This document shows positions 41,850-50,397 of a DNA stretch of 64,000 bases, piece after piece (within the stretch, counting starts at the first letter, position 1; every line of letters starts with the position of its first letter). The DNA is from Paraburkholderia sp. UYCP14C. Lineage in GTDB: Bacteria > Pseudomonadota > Gammaproteobacteria > Burkholderiales > Burkholderiaceae. The translations under genes and the position numbers were made by a program. The DNA lies in the NCBI RefSeq assembly GCF_004197395.1, contig NZ_SELS01000019.1, forward strand, positions 88,518-152,517, read 5' to 3'. The notes beneath the pieces are model-generated. The model had not been told where the DNA came from, made no database searches, and saw nothing but the letters and a program-made list of their open reading frames with translations.

Positions 41850-41891
41850 ATTCACGTCTGCCAGATAGCTGATCCGCGTTGCGGTTTAACG

Positions 41892-41926
41892 AAGCCCCTG
41901 TTGGTCGATGACTGGCAGGGGCTTTG
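41892..41926 (+). terminator. Intrinsic terminator after the NUDIX gene
   Basis: AAGCCCCTG, 15-base loop, CAGGGGCTTTG. It separates the nuo/NUDIX transcript from the accessory pair downstream. From here to 42097 I see no gene. Confidence 0.75.
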
Positions 41927-42097
41927 TCATTGGGTTCGTCGCTTTTTGCTGACTCGGAAAAATAGGTCGTTTCCTATGCCATCTGGCTGGCTCGTCTCGG
42001 CGCTGGCGGCCGGCTAGTATGGATCTCTCGATTACCAGGTTCGTCGTCGATTTCGTTTGGGATAGCTGACGTTGGTTATCGGAGTGATCTGATTTCC

Positions 42098-42137
42098 GGC
42101 CAACATAAGGTTGTCAGTTGACAACCTTATGTTGGCC
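42098..42137. promoter_or_regulatory. 40-bp perfect palindrome, candidate operator of the toxin-antitoxin-like pair
   Basis: GGCCAACATAAGGTTGTCA (42098-42116), a GT centre, then the exact reverse complement (42119-42137). It ends 20 bases before the first start codon. No T-run follows, so it is not a terminator. Its position and symmetry fit an autoregulatory operator; it could also form an RNA hairpin that affects translation. Confidence 0.8.
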
Positions 42138-42156
42138 GACTACATTGGAGGTGTCG

Positions 42157-42402
42157 ATGGTTCGAGGAAGGCACACGAAGAAAGAGATCGAGGCCGCATT
42201 GGCGTACGCGGAGCAGCATGGCTGGCGCGTTCAGGACGGTGGAAGAGGTCATGCGTGGGGAAAGATCTATTGCCCGTACAAAGACGCCGAATGTCGTTGC
42301 GGAGAGTTCTGTATATCGAGCGTCTGGAGTACCCCGAAGAATCCCGGCAATCACGCCAGGCACTTGCGGCGCATCGTCGGCAACTGCGCGGCACGGCGCT
42401 AG
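42157..42402 (+). CDS. Small HicA-like protein, candidate toxin
   Basis: An 81-aa cytosolic protein, not firmly recognised. Its layout resembles HicA mRNA interferases: an N-terminal helix (TKKEIEAALAYAEQHGW), a G-R-G-H motif with His32 in the place of the HicA catalytic G-S-H histidine, a following beta segment, and a C-terminal NPGNHARHLRRIV helix. It differs by four cysteines (39, 46, 48, 52) in the middle, which could bind metal. ATG 42157 is fixed by GGAGG six bases upstream. It is first in a two-gene unit with a DNA-binding protein, 63 bases apart, the size and order of a toxin-antitoxin operon. Activity is inferred. Confidence 0.6.
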   Translation: MVRGRHTKKEIEAALAYAEQHGWRVQDGGRGHAWGKIYCPYKDAECRCGEFCISSVWSTPKNPGNHARHLRRIVGNCAARR

Positions 42403-42465
42403 TGGGATCGTGGGTAGCAAACGGCAATCGCAATAACCTGGGCTCAACAAAGACAGGAGTAACGT

Positions 42466-42990
42466 ATGGAATATGTGTTCACGTTGAAATACCGCCTCGC
42501 CGCGGAAGATTGCGATGCAGACGCAATCGTCGAGCGGTTGGGCGAAGCCGGGTGCGACGATGCCACGATCGGCGTCGGGCAGCCGGGGCGCCTCGGGCTG
42601 CTTTTCACCCGCGAAGGCCCCAATGCATTCGAGGCCGTCACCAGCGCGCTCAAGGACGTGAAATGCGCTGTGCCGTCCGCGCAACTGGTCGAGGCAGGGC
42701 CCGACTTCGTGGGGCTGACCGACGTCGCGGAAATGGCCGGCGTGTCCCGCCAAAACATGCGCAAGCTGATGCTGAACAACGCCATCGACTTCCCCCCGCC
42801 GGTCCACGAAGGCAGTGCGTCGGTGTGGCATCTGGCCGACGTGCTTGAATGGCTGACGGCGCGCGGCGGGTATGAGATCGAGATCGGTGTGGCGGATGTC
42901 GCAAAACTGGCGAAGCAGATCAATCTGACGAAGGAGGCCCGTCAGATTGAACCGCGGGTGAGTCGTCAGCTCAGCAATCTCGTGGCGTAG
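42466..42990 (+). CDS. AlpA/MerR-like DNA-binding protein, candidate antitoxin
   Basis: A 174-aa protein. Residues 1-66 look like an alpha/beta (ferredoxin-like) domain, MEYVFTLKYRLAAEDCDADA onward. Residues 82-132 form a helix-turn-helix of AlpA/MerR type: VGLTDVAEMAGVSRQNMRKL, then FPPPVHEGSASVWHLADVLE-WL, the pattern of excisionase-like winged domains. A charged helical tail follows. AGGAG lies upstream of the ATG. It is not a standard HicB. Coupled with the small HicA-like gene and the palindrome, it would repress its own operon and neutralise its partner. An excisionase-like or single-gene regulator is the main alternative. Confidence 0.6.
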   Translation: MEYVFTLKYRLAAEDCDADAIVERLGEAGCDDATIGVGQPGRLGLLFTREGPNAFEAVTSALKDVKCAVPSAQLVEAGPDFVGLTDVAEMAGVSRQNMRKLMLNNAIDFPPPVHEGSASVWHLADVLEWLTARGGYEIEIGVADVAKLAKQINLTKEARQIEPRVSRQLSNLVA

Positions 42991-43147
42991 CAGTGCGGCG
43001 CAAGCGGGCTGCAGAGCGGAGCAAATGCGGCACCGATTACCGGCCGGTCCGTCTTCGGCAGCACATGCGGTAAAGCGTTAAAATCGCCCACCTGCGTCAA
43101 ATTCCCTTGCAGCATCTGGCGGTTTCGCGTCGGCCCTAAAGTTTTAC

Positions 43148-43184
43148 GAACGATCGTTCACAAATTTCCATTTTGCGCTAAACT
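43148..43184 (+). promoter_or_regulatory. Promoter with palindromic operator, DUF1178/acyl-CoA dehydrogenase operon
   Basis: The perfect palindrome GAACGATCGTTC (43148-43159) overlaps the -35 TTCACA (43157-43162); 16 bases later TAAACT (43179-43184) forms the -10. The start site would be some 16 bases before the DUF1178 ATG. The half-site matches the operator near 53.5 kb (GNACGNNCGTNC). Confidence 0.5.
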
Positions 43185-43206
43185 GGCACGCAAGCCCTGA
43201 TTCCAC

Positions 43207-43632
43207 ATGAAGGTCCTCGATTTACAGTGTCCGCATGGCCATCGGTTCGAAGGCTGGTTCGCTTCGGCTGATGACTTCGAGTCGCAGCAGTCCCGCAAGC
43301 TCGTCGAATGTCCGATCTGCGGTGCGAACGAGGTGAGCCGTTTGCCGTCGGCGCCGCGTCTGAATTTGTCGGGCGCGACCGACTCAAAGGCGCCGGCGGG
43401 CGCGGATCAAGTGCAGGCGCACATGATGCGAGCGCTGCGCGAGGTACTGGAGAAGACTGAGAACGTGGGCGACCGCTTCGCCGAGGAAGCGCGGCGCATT
43501 CACTACAACGAAGCGCCCGCGCGCAGCATTCGCGGTGTCACGACACCGGAAGATGCGCGTGCCTTGGTCGAGGAAGGCATCGAAGTGATGCCGCTGCCGG
43601 TCCCGGTTGCGCTGAAGGAACCACTACAGTAG
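43207..43632 (+). CDS. DUF1178 protein with zinc-ribbon N-terminus
   Basis: A 141-aa cytosolic protein. It opens MKVLDLQCPHGHRFEGWF and has CPICGANEVSRLPSAP near residue 37, so Cys8, His10/12 and Cys37/40 can form a zinc ribbon. The rest is helical with a conserved MMRALREVLEKTENVGDRFA segment. The family has no established role. It lies 48 bases upstream of an acyl-CoA dehydrogenase and behind the same promoter, so it may be cotranscribed with the operon. Confidence 0.85.
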   Translation: MKVLDLQCPHGHRFEGWFASADDFESQQSRKLVECPICGANEVSRLPSAPRLNLSGATDSKAPAGADQVQAHMMRALREVLEKTENVGDRFAEEARRIHYNEAPARSIRGVTTPEDARALVEEGIEVMPLPVPVALKEPLQ

Positions 43633-43680
43633 CGCGGTGGCTCCAGGCGGCCGGGTGGTGGCGGCCAGGAGACACTACGC

Positions 43681-44877
43681 ATGAATCTGGACTATTCCCC
43701 CGCTGAAGACGCGTTCCGCGCCGACATCCGCGCCTGGCTCGAAGCGAATCTGCCTCGCGAGCTGAGCGACAAGGTTCTCAATCACAAACGTCTTTCCCGC
43801 GAAGACTTCGCAAGCTGGCACAGGCTGCTTGGCACACGAGGCTGGTCGGCGGTCGCGTGGCCGCGCGAATACGGCGGCCCCGGCTGGGACGCGACGCAAC
43901 GACATATCTGGGAAGACGAGTGCGCGCGTATCGGCGCACCTACCGTGCTGCCTTTCGGTGTGTCGATGGTCGCGCCGGTGCTGATGAAGTACGGCAACGA
44001 GGCGCAGAAGCGCCACTATCTGCCGCGTATTCTCGACGGCACGGACTGGTGGTGTCAGGGCTATTCGGAACCCGGGTCGGGTTCCGACCTTGCGTCGCTG
44101 CGCACCCGCGCCGAGCGCGTCGGCGATCATTACGTGGTCAACGGTCAGAAGACCTGGACCACGCTCGGCCAGCACGCCGACATGATGTTCTGCCTCGTGC
44201 GCACCGACAGCGGCGCCAAAAAGCAGGAGGGCATCTCGTTCCTGTTGATCGATATGAAAACGCCGGGCATTACGGTGCGCCCGATCATCACCCTCGACGA
44301 AGATCACGAAGTCAATGAAGTGTTCTTCGAGGACGTCAAAGTGCCCGCCGACAATCTGGTCGGCGAAGAAAATCGCGGCTGGACGTATGCGAAGTATCTG
44401 CTCGGGCACGAGCGTACCGGCATTGCACGAGTCGGTGGGTCGAAGCGCGAACTGGCGTTTCTCAAGCGTATCGCGCTGAATCAGAAAAAGAACGGCAAGC
44501 CGCTGCTGCACGATCCGGTGTTTGCGGCGAAGGTCGCGAGTCTCGAGATCGAGTTGATGGCCCTCGAAGTCACCGTGCAACGCGTGGTGGCCAACGAGGC
44601 GGGCGGTCGCGGCCCGGGCCCGGAAGCGTCGATGCTGAAGATCAAGGGCACGGAAGTGCAGCAGGGACTCACCGAACTGATGTTCGAAGCGATCGGCCCG
44701 CTTGCCGCGCCGTTCGACGTGCCGTTCCTCGAAGGCGAACGCGAGCACAGTCTGGCCGGCGACGACGATGCCGCGCCGCTTGCCGCGTACTACTTCAACT
44801 TCCGCAAGACGTCGATTTACGGCGGCTCGAACGAAATTCAAAAGAACATCATCGCGCAGATGATTCTCGGACTTTGA
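43681..44877 (+). CDS. Acyl-CoA dehydrogenase, catalytic-type subunit of a probable heteromer
   Basis: A 398-aa flavoprotein. YSEPGSGSDLASLRTRAE is the FAD/substrate motif. The candidate catalytic base is Glu244 in LGHERTGIAR, the location used by LCAD and isovaleryl-CoA dehydrogenase; the C-terminal site reads YGGSNEIQ, without the MCAD-type Glu. It lacks the R-Q-F-G motif that completes the FAD site in homotetramers, but the next gene has it. This complementarity is that of alpha2-beta2 dehydrogenases for steroid side chains in actinobacteria (FadE26-27, FadE28-29). Substrate unknown; a branched or bulky acyl-CoA is likely. Confidence 0.88.
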   Translation: MNLDYSPAEDAFRADIRAWLEANLPRELSDKVLNHKRLSREDFASWHRLLGTRGWSAVAWPREYGGPGWDATQRHIWEDECARIGAPTVLPFGVSMVAPVLMKYGNEAQKRHYLPRILDGTDWWCQGYSEPGSGSDLASLRTRAERVGDHYVVNGQKTWTTLGQHADMMFCLVRTDSGAKKQEGISFLLIDMKTPGITVRPIITLDEDHEVNEVFFEDVKVPADNLVGEENRGWTYAKYLLGHERTGIARVGGSKRELAFLKRIALNQKKNGKPLLHDPVFAAKVASLEIELMALEVTVQRVVANEAGGRGPGPEASMLKIKGTEVQQGLTELMFEAIGPLAAPFDVPFLEGEREHSLAGDDDAAPLAAYYFNFRKTSIYGGSNEIQKNIIAQMILGL

Positions 44878-44887
44878 GGAGCGGCGC

Positions 44888-46015
44888 ATGGACTTCACTT
44901 TCAACGACGAACAACAGCAATTCGCCGATGCGTTGCGCCGCTATCTCGAGAAGAGCTATGGCTTCGAAGCGCGTCAGGAGATCGTGCGCTCGGAGGCGGG
45001 CGTATCGGCTGCACACTGGGCTGCGTTCACCGAACTGGGTCTGACCGCATTGCCGGTGCCTGAAGCGCAGGGCGGTTTCAACGGTGGTCCGATCGACATG
45101 CTCGTGGTCATGCAGGAGCTCGGCCGCGCGCTCGTCGTCGAGCCGTATTGGGCGACGGCGGTCGGCATCGAAGCGTTGCGCCTTGCCGGAACCGGCGACG
45201 GCGAAGATGCCGCGCTGCTCGAAAGGGCGGCCCAGGGCGAAGCCAGGCTGGCCGTAGCGTTTCATGAGCCGCAGGCCCGCTACGATCTGTTCGACGTCGC
45301 GACGACCGCGAGCGGGCCGGGCGCGCAGCATACGCTGAGCGGCACCAAATCTGTCGTGCTGCACGGCGCGCAGGCGGACCATTGGATCGTGCCGGCGCGC
45401 GTCAATGGCGAGATCGCGCTCTTTGTCGTCGCGCGGGACGCAGCCGGTGTCGCGATCACCGAGTACCGCACCATCGACGGTCAACGCGCCGCGACGCTCG
45501 AATTCAGCGGCACGCCCGCGCGCCGGCTCGCCGGCGAACATGCGGGTGCGGCAGCCCTGGAGCATATCGCCGACTATGGCACGCTACTGCTGTGCGCGGA
45601 AGCGATCGGCGCGCTCGACGCGCTCAATCACGCCACCGTCGAATACACCAAAACGCGCCAGCAATTCGGCCAGCCGATCGCGCGTTTCCAGGTGCTGCAG
45701 CATCGCATGGTCGAGATGCTGATCCACGCCGAGCAGGCGCGTTCGATCACGTATCTGGCCGCGATGCGCTACGCGAGTGAAGATGCGAACGAGCGCCGTC
45801 GCGCAATCTCCGCGGCAAAGGTTCGGGTCGGCCAGGCCGCGCGTTTCGTCGGTCAACAGGCGGTGCAGTTGCACGGCGGCATGGGTGTCACGAGCGAAGT
45901 GGCGGCCGCGCATCTGTTCAAGCGCCTCGCGATCATCGAGACCACGCTCGGCGACGTCGATCATCATCTCGCGCGGTTTGCGACGCTGCCCGGATTTGCC
46001 GTCGCCGGAGACTGA
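44888..46015 (+). CDS. Acyl-CoA dehydrogenase, second subunit of a probable heteromer
   Basis: A 375-aa protein starting ten bases after its partner. It holds TKTRQQFGQPIARFQVLQHR, the FAD-contact motif missing from the first subunit. It lacks both usual catalytic glutamates: the helix-G position has ADYGTLLLCAEAIG and the C-terminal motif is LHGGMGVTSEVA. The central FAD domain is degenerate (SGTKSVVLHGAQADHWIVPA). These features mark it as the non-catalytic half of an alpha2-beta2 enzyme, by analogy with FadE27/FadE29-type proteins. Confidence 0.85.
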   Translation: MDFTFNDEQQQFADALRRYLEKSYGFEARQEIVRSEAGVSAAHWAAFTELGLTALPVPEAQGGFNGGPIDMLVVMQELGRALVVEPYWATAVGIEALRLAGTGDGEDAALLERAAQGEARLAVAFHEPQARYDLFDVATTASGPGAQHTLSGTKSVVLHGAQADHWIVPARVNGEIALFVVARDAAGVAITEYRTIDGQRAATLEFSGTPARRLAGEHAGAAALEHIADYGTLLLCAEAIGALDALNHATVEYTKTRQQFGQPIARFQVLQHRMVEMLIHAEQARSITYLAAMRYASEDANERRRAISAAKVRVGQAARFVGQQAVQLHGGMGVTSEVAAAHLFKRLAIIETTLGDVDHHLARFATLPGFAVAGD

Positions 46016-46052
46016 GCGGGCCGCCGTTCCAACGGACAAAGGAGTTGCACTG

Positions 46053-46511
46053 ATGAAAATCAGTTTCGAAGACATGGAAGTGGGCACGAGCCACGAGATC
46101 GGCAAGCACACGTTCACGCGTGAGGAGATCGTCGAGTTCGCGCAGAAGTTCGATCCGCAGCCGTTTCATCTCGACGAAGCCGCCGCGGCCGAATCGCCGT
46201 TTCGCGGCCTCGTTGCAAGCGGCTGGCACACCTGCTCGGTGATGATGGGCATGCTCGTGCGCAAGGTGCTGGCAAATTCGACGTCGATGGGTTCGCCCGG
46301 TCTCGACGAAATTCGCTGGCTCAAACCGGTGCGAGTCGGCGATACGATCACGATGATGAACGTCATCGTCGACAAGCGCGTGTCGCAGAGCAAGCCCGAT
46401 CGCGGCATCGTGTCGACGCGCTGGGAGGGCATCAATCAGCACGGGGAACTGGTGGTCACGGTCCGCTCGAACGGCATGTTCGGCCTGCGTCATCCGGGAG
46501 TTGCGGCATGA
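46053..46511 (+). CDS. MaoC-family (R)-type enoyl-CoA hydratase, first copy
   Basis: A 152-aa hotdog-fold protein. The hydratase motif FAQKFDPQPFHLDEAAAAES has the catalytic Asp and His. It would hydrate the enoyl-CoA made by the upstream dehydrogenase. AAAGGAG precedes ATG 46053. Its stop overlaps the start of a second MaoC gene (ATGA), so a heteromeric hydratase is plausible. Confidence 0.88.
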   Translation: MKISFEDMEVGTSHEIGKHTFTREEIVEFAQKFDPQPFHLDEAAAAESPFRGLVASGWHTCSVMMGMLVRKVLANSTSMGSPGLDEIRWLKPVRVGDTITMMNVIVDKRVSQSKPDRGIVSTRWEGINQHGELVVTVRSNGMFGLRHPGVAA

Positions 46512-47020
46512 CGGCAAGCGCGGCGGCAAGCGCGGCGGCAAGCACCGCGGCTAGCGCGGCGACGATCGCCGCTTCCGACAATGCAGACGCTTTGCGCGCG
46601 CTCGTCGGCGCGGCGCCGCTCGTCAGCGAATGGCTGAGCGTCGATCAGGACAGGGTCAACCGTTTTGCCGAGGCGACCGGCGATCTTCAGTGGATTCACG
46701 TCGACCCCGAGCGTGCCAAACGCGAATCGCCGTTTGGCGGCCCGGTTGCGCATGGGTTTCTGACGCTGTCGCTGATTCCGGCTTTGCTCGGCAAGACGCT
46801 GAGAATCGAGCAGCGCATGGGCGTCAACTACGGCTTGAACCGCGTGCGGTTCATGTCGCCTGTGCTCGTGGGGGCGTCGTTGCGTGCGAAGTTCGCGGTG
46901 GAGTCGGTGACCGATGTAGACAACAACGGCGTGCAACTCGCATGGAATGTGACGCTGGAGCGTCAGGGCAGCGATCGACCGGTGTGCGTCGCGGAGTTCA
47001 TCACGCGACACTACTTCTAG
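46508..47020 (+). CDS. MaoC-family hydratase, second copy, with Ala/Ser-repeat N-terminus
   Basis: A 170-aa hotdog protein; the motif ATGDLQWIHVDPERAKRESP keeps Asp and His. The first ~23 residues are Ala/Ser-rich, coded by imperfect tandem 9-base units (46512-46560), and are unlike any family N-terminus. The overlapping ATG is the only plausible start, as the next Met lies inside the fold. Last gene of the operon, closed by a strong terminator. Confidence 0.87.
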   Translation: MTASAAASAAASTAASAATIAASDNADALRALVGAAPLVSEWLSVDQDRVNRFAEATGDLQWIHVDPERAKRESPFGGPVAHGFLTLSLIPALLGKTLRIEQRMGVNYGLNRVRFMSPVLVGASLRAKFAVESVTDVDNNGVQLAWNVTLERQGSDRPVCVAEFITRHYF

Positions 47021-47052
47021 CGTTTGCCTTTCGCAGGTGCAAATGCAATGAA

Positions 47053-47087
47053 AAAGCGCGAGCCGGCAGGCATGCCGCTCGCGCTTT
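47053..47087. terminator. Terminator between convergent MaoC and GST genes
   Basis: AAAGCGCGAGCCGGCA, short loop, TGCCGCTCGCGCTTT, with one unpaired base; flanking A and T runs allow use from both sides. Confidence 0.85.
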
Positions 47088-47125
47088 CTGTTGCTGTGTA
47101 GCCGCCTCAGCTCGACGGCCCGAAA

Positions 47126-47827
47126 CTAGTGTTTCGCGTACTGCGTCGCGCCAAACAGCATTTCTTTCGCCTTGTCGTCCATCAGCGGCACGCGCGCGGA
47201 CGCCAGCACGTCGACGCCGCGCACTACCGCCGGCCGCGCGGCGATCTCTTCATGCCAGCGCTTCACGTTCGGCAACGTATCGAGGTCGATGCCCTGGTTT
47301 TGCCACGAACGGGTCCACGGGAACGCGGCGATGTCCGCGATCGTATAGTCGTTGCCAGCGAGGTAACGCGTCTTGCCGAGTTGCGTGTCCATCACGCCGT
47401 ACAGACGTCGCGCTTCGTTGGTGTAGCGATTGACAGCATATTCGATCCGCTCGGGTGCATACACGCGGAAGTGATGCGTTTGTCCTAGCATCGGGCCGAG
47501 GCCACCCATCTGGAACATCAGCCATTGCAGTGTCGCGTAGCGTGCGGCCGGATCGGTGGGTAGAAACTTGCCGGTTTTCTCGGCCAGATAAATCAGTATC
47601 GCCCCGGATTCGAACAGCGCGAATGGTCGCCCGTCGGCGCTTTTCGGCCCTTCGGAATCGACGATCGCGGGAATCTTGTTGTTGGGGCTGATGGCGAGAA
47701 ATTCGGCCGCGAACTGGTCGCCGGCACCGATATTCACCGCATGCACGTTGTAGGGTAGGCCCGTCTCCTCGAGCATGATGTGAACCTTGTGGCCGTTCGG
47801 GGTCGCCCAGCTATAGACGTCGATCAT
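47126..47827 (-). CDS. Glutathione S-transferase, YfcG/YghU-like (disulfide-bond oxidoreductase)
   Basis: A 233-aa cytosolic GST. The N-terminus IDVYSWATPNGHKVHIMLEE and ISPNNKIPAIVD, then LFESGAILIYLAEKTGKFLP, match the nu-class YfcG enzymes, which use the Thr-Pro-Asn start of helix 1 and reduce disulfides and organic peroxides rather than conjugate. It lies after the ACAD gene on the same strand with a gap of 125 bases and may be independent. Confidence 0.88.
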   Translation of the reverse strand: MIDVYSWATPNGHKVHIMLEETGLPYNVHAVNIGAGDQFAAEFLAISPNNKIPAIVDSEGPKSADGRPFALFESGAILIYLAEKTGKFLPTDPAARYATLQWLMFQMGGLGPMLGQTHHFRVYAPERIEYAVNRYTNEARRLYGVMDTQLGKTRYLAGNDYTIADIAAFPWTRSWQNQGIDLDTLPNVKRWHEEIAARPAVVRGVDVLASARVPLMDDKAKEMLFGATQYAKH

Positions 47828-47952
47828 CCTGGCTCCTTTTCGTCAAAGCGGCGCCACACAGAGGGCGCCGCGGTTGCCAAAAATTAGAGCATAGATCTCA
47901 CGATGTTGCTTGCGATGGCCTCAGGCCCCGCGCTCACCTCGAGCCAAAGCAC

Positions 47953-49212
47953 TCAAACGCGCGTGACCGGCATTTCCACGCGAGCCGCCGCGCCCGCATC
48001 CATGTGACGCGCGAGCTCGAGCTTGGCGATCGCGTTGCGGTGCACTTCGTCGGGGCCGTCGGCGAAACGCAGCGTGCGCGCCGATGCATACGCATACGCG
48101 AGCGGGAAATCGTCGCTGACGCCGCCGCCGCCATGCGCCTGAATCGCCCAGTCGATCACCTGGCACGCCATGTTCGGCGCGACCACCTTGATCATCGCGA
48201 TCTCGCCGCGCGCGCCCTTGTTGCCGACGGTGTCCATCATGTATGCGGTCTTCAACGTGAGCAGACGGGCCTGCTCGATCATGCAGCGCGCCTCGGCGAG
48301 ACGTTCCTGCGTGACCCCCTGCGATGCGACCGGCTTGCCGAACGCGACACGTTGCAGCGAGCGCTTCGCCATCAATTCGAGCGCGCGCTCGGCGAGACCG
48401 ATCAGACGCATGCAGTGATGGATGCGGCCCGGGCCGAGACGGCCTTGCGCGATCTCGAAGCCGCGGCCCTCGCCGAGCAGCATGTTGGTGGCGGGCACGC
48501 GCACGTTGTCGAGCGTGATCTCCATGTGGCCGTGCGGCGCGTCGTCGTAGCCGAACACCGTGAGCGGGCGATGCACGGTGATGCCGGTGGCGTCGGCGGG
48601 TACGAGGATCATCGACTGCTGCTGATGGCGCGGCGCGTCGGGATCGGTCTTGCCCATCACGATATAGACCTTGCAGCGCGGATCGCCCGCACCCGACGAC
48701 CACCACTTGTGACCGTTGATCACGTAATGATCGCCATCGCGCACGATGCTGGTCTGGATATTGGTCGCATCCGACGACGCGACCTCCGGCTCCGTCATCA
48801 GAAACGCCGAACGGATCTGCCCTTGCAGCAGCGGTTCGAGCCACTCGCGCTTGTTGTGTTCGCTGCCGTAGCGCTCGATCGTCTCCATGTTGCCGGTGTC
48901 CGGCGCGTTGCAGTTGAACACTTCCGGCGCCCAGGGCACGCGGCCCATGATCTCGCACAGCGGCGCGTATTCGAGATTCGTCAGGCCGGCGCCGCGCTCC
49001 GATTGCGGCAGGAACAGATTCCACAGGCCGGCGTCGCGCGCCTTCTGCTTGAGTTGCTCGATCAGCTCGGTCGGCACCCATGCGTTGCCGTTCTGGCGAT
49101 TGCGCGCGATCTCCGCGTAGAACGCCTGTTCGTTCGGGTAAATATGCTCGTCGAAAAAGGCGAGCAGTTTTTCGCGCAACGCCTGGACCTTCGGGGTGTA
49201 ATCGAAATTCAT
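47953..49212 (-). CDS. Acyl-CoA dehydrogenase of the ACAD10/11 type
   Basis: A 419-aa flavoprotein. The FAD motif [19 protein letters not shown] lies near residue 135 and [13 protein letters not shown] near 245. The C-terminal active-site region reads [17 protein letters not shown], with Asp where MCAD has Glu, as in the ACAD10/11 group. It ends 58 bases after an aminoglycoside-phosphotransferase-like kinase gene. In mammals these two domains are fused in ACAD10/11, which process 4-hydroxyacyl-CoAs through a phosphorylated intermediate. ATG 49212 has GAGG eight bases upstream. Confidence 0.88.
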   Translation of the reverse strand: MNFDYTPKVQALREKLLAFFDEHIYPNEQAFYAEIARNRQNGNAWVPTELIEQLKQKARDAGLWNLFLPQSERGAGLTNLEYAPLCEIMGRVPWAPEVFNCNAPDTGNMETIERYGSEHNKREWLEPLLQGQIRSAFLMTEPEVASSDATNIQTSIVRDGDHYVINGHKWWSSGAGDPRCKVYIVMGKTDPDAPRHQQQSMILVPADATGITVHRPLTVFGYDDAPHGHMEITLDNVRVPATNMLLGEGRGFEIAQGRLGPGRIHHCMRLIGLAERALELMAKRSLQRVAFGKPVASQGVTQERLAEARCMIEQARLLTLKTAYMMDTVGNKGARGEIAMIKVVAPNMACQVIDWAIQAHGGGGVSDDFPLAYAYASARTLRFADGPDEVHRNAIAKLELARHMDAGAAARVEMPVTRV

Positions 49213-49270
49213 CTGAAAACCTCGCGGGTAACGGACTGCGAATGATGGGGAGCAGGGCGCGCCCTTGTGT

Positions 49271-50377
49271 CTACAGAACCTTCTGCGCGTAATGCCAGGC
49301 CAGCTCGGCCATCGGCTTCGCGCGCCGGCCGGCGTCGAGCGCCTGCGCGCTCGACGCGGTACCGTCGACGACACGCTTCATGATCCCTTGCAGAATCGCG
49401 GCGATGCGGAACATGTTGTACGCCAGGTAGAAGTTCCAGTCGCCATGAATCTCGAAGCCGGTGCGTTGGCAATAGCGCTCGACGTAGCGCGCTTCATCGG
49501 GAATGCCGAGCGCGGCCCAATCGAGTCCCGCGATGCCACGGAACTGTGCGGGGTCGACGTGCCACGCCATGCAGTGATACGCGAAATCGGCGAGCGGATC
49601 GCCGAGCGTCGACAGTTCCCAGTCGAGCACCGCGAGCACGCGCGGCTCGTTGCGAGCGAAGATCAGGTTATCGAGCCGGTAGTCGCCATGCACGACCGAG
49701 GTACGGCCGCTCGTTTCCGCGGGCATATGCTGCGGCAGCCAGTCGATCAGCCGGTGCATCGCGTCGATCGGCTCGGTCTCGGAGGCCAGATACTGCTTGC
49801 TCCAGCGACCGATCTGGCGCGCGAAGTAATTGCCGGGCTTGCCGTAATCGGCGAGGCCGGCGGCGGCGACGTCGACGCTGTGCAGCGCCGCGATCACGCG
49901 ATTCATTTCGTCATAGATCGCCGCGCGCTCGGTGGACGTCATGCCCGGCAGCGATTGATCCCATAGCACGCGGCCTTCCACGAACTCCATCACATAGAAC
50001 GCGCGGCCGATCACGCTCTCGTCCTCGCATAGCGCGAGCATCCGCGCGACCGGCACGTCGGTGTCGGCGAGCGCGTGCATCACGCGGTATTCGCGTTCGA
50101 TCGCATGCGCGGACGGCAGCAGCTTCGCGGCGGGCCCGGGCTTCGCGCGCATCACATAGGAGCGCTTCGGCGTGATCAGCTTGAAAGTGGGATTGGATTG
50201 TCCGCCCGCGAACTGCTCGAGCGTCAGCGGCCCCTCGAATCCGTCGACGTGCGCAGTCAGCCACGCGGCCAGCGCGTCGTTGTCGAAGCGTTGCCGCTCG
50301 TTGACCGGGCGGGTGCCCTCGAAAGCCGAGTAGTCCTGTTTGCGTGCGGGTTCGCCGGTCTGCGTGGCTTGCGCCAT
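49271..50377 (-). CDS. APH-type kinase, likely 4-hydroxyacyl-CoA kinase (LvaA/ACAD10-11 N-domain type)
   Basis: A 368-aa protein-kinase-fold phosphotransferase. The Brenner motif [13 protein letters not shown] carries the catalytic Asp and Asn and [20 protein letters not shown] the metal Asp. The nucleotide region [12 protein letters not shown] is as in the ACAD10/11 kinase domain and Pseudomonas LvaA, which phosphorylate the 4-hydroxyl of acyl-CoAs. Antibiotic phosphorylation is unlikely given the acyl-CoA operon. It begins 20 bases downstream of the histidine phosphatase. Confidence 0.82.
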   Translation of the reverse strand: MAQATQTGEPARKQDYSAFEGTRPVNERQRFDNDALAAWLTAHVDGFEGPLTLEQFAGGQSNPTFKLITPKRSYVMRAKPGPAAKLLPSAHAIEREYRVMHALADTDVPVARMLALCEDESVIGRAFYVMEFVEGRVLWDQSLPGMTSTERAAIYDEMNRVIAALHSVDVAAAGLADYGKPGNYFARQIGRWSKQYLASETEPIDAMHRLIDWLPQHMPAETSGRTSVVHGDYRLDNLIFARNEPRVLAVLDWELSTLGDPLADFAYHCMAWHVDPAQFRGIAGLDWAALGIPDEARYVERYCQRTGFEIHGDWNFYLAYNMFRIAAILQGIMKRVVDGTASSAQALDAGRRAKPMAELAWHYAQKVL

Positions 50378-50397
50378 GTGTCTCCTCCAGTTCGGTG

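Noticed and set aside
42098-42137. The 40-bp palindrome considered as an intrinsic terminator
   Set aside because: It is not followed by a T-run, and the NUDIX transcript already has a terminator at 41892-41926.
49271-50377. APH-family kinase as an aminoglycoside resistance gene
   Set aside because: Its motifs and operon with acyl-CoA enzymes fit the ACAD10/11-LvaA group better than antibiotic kinases.
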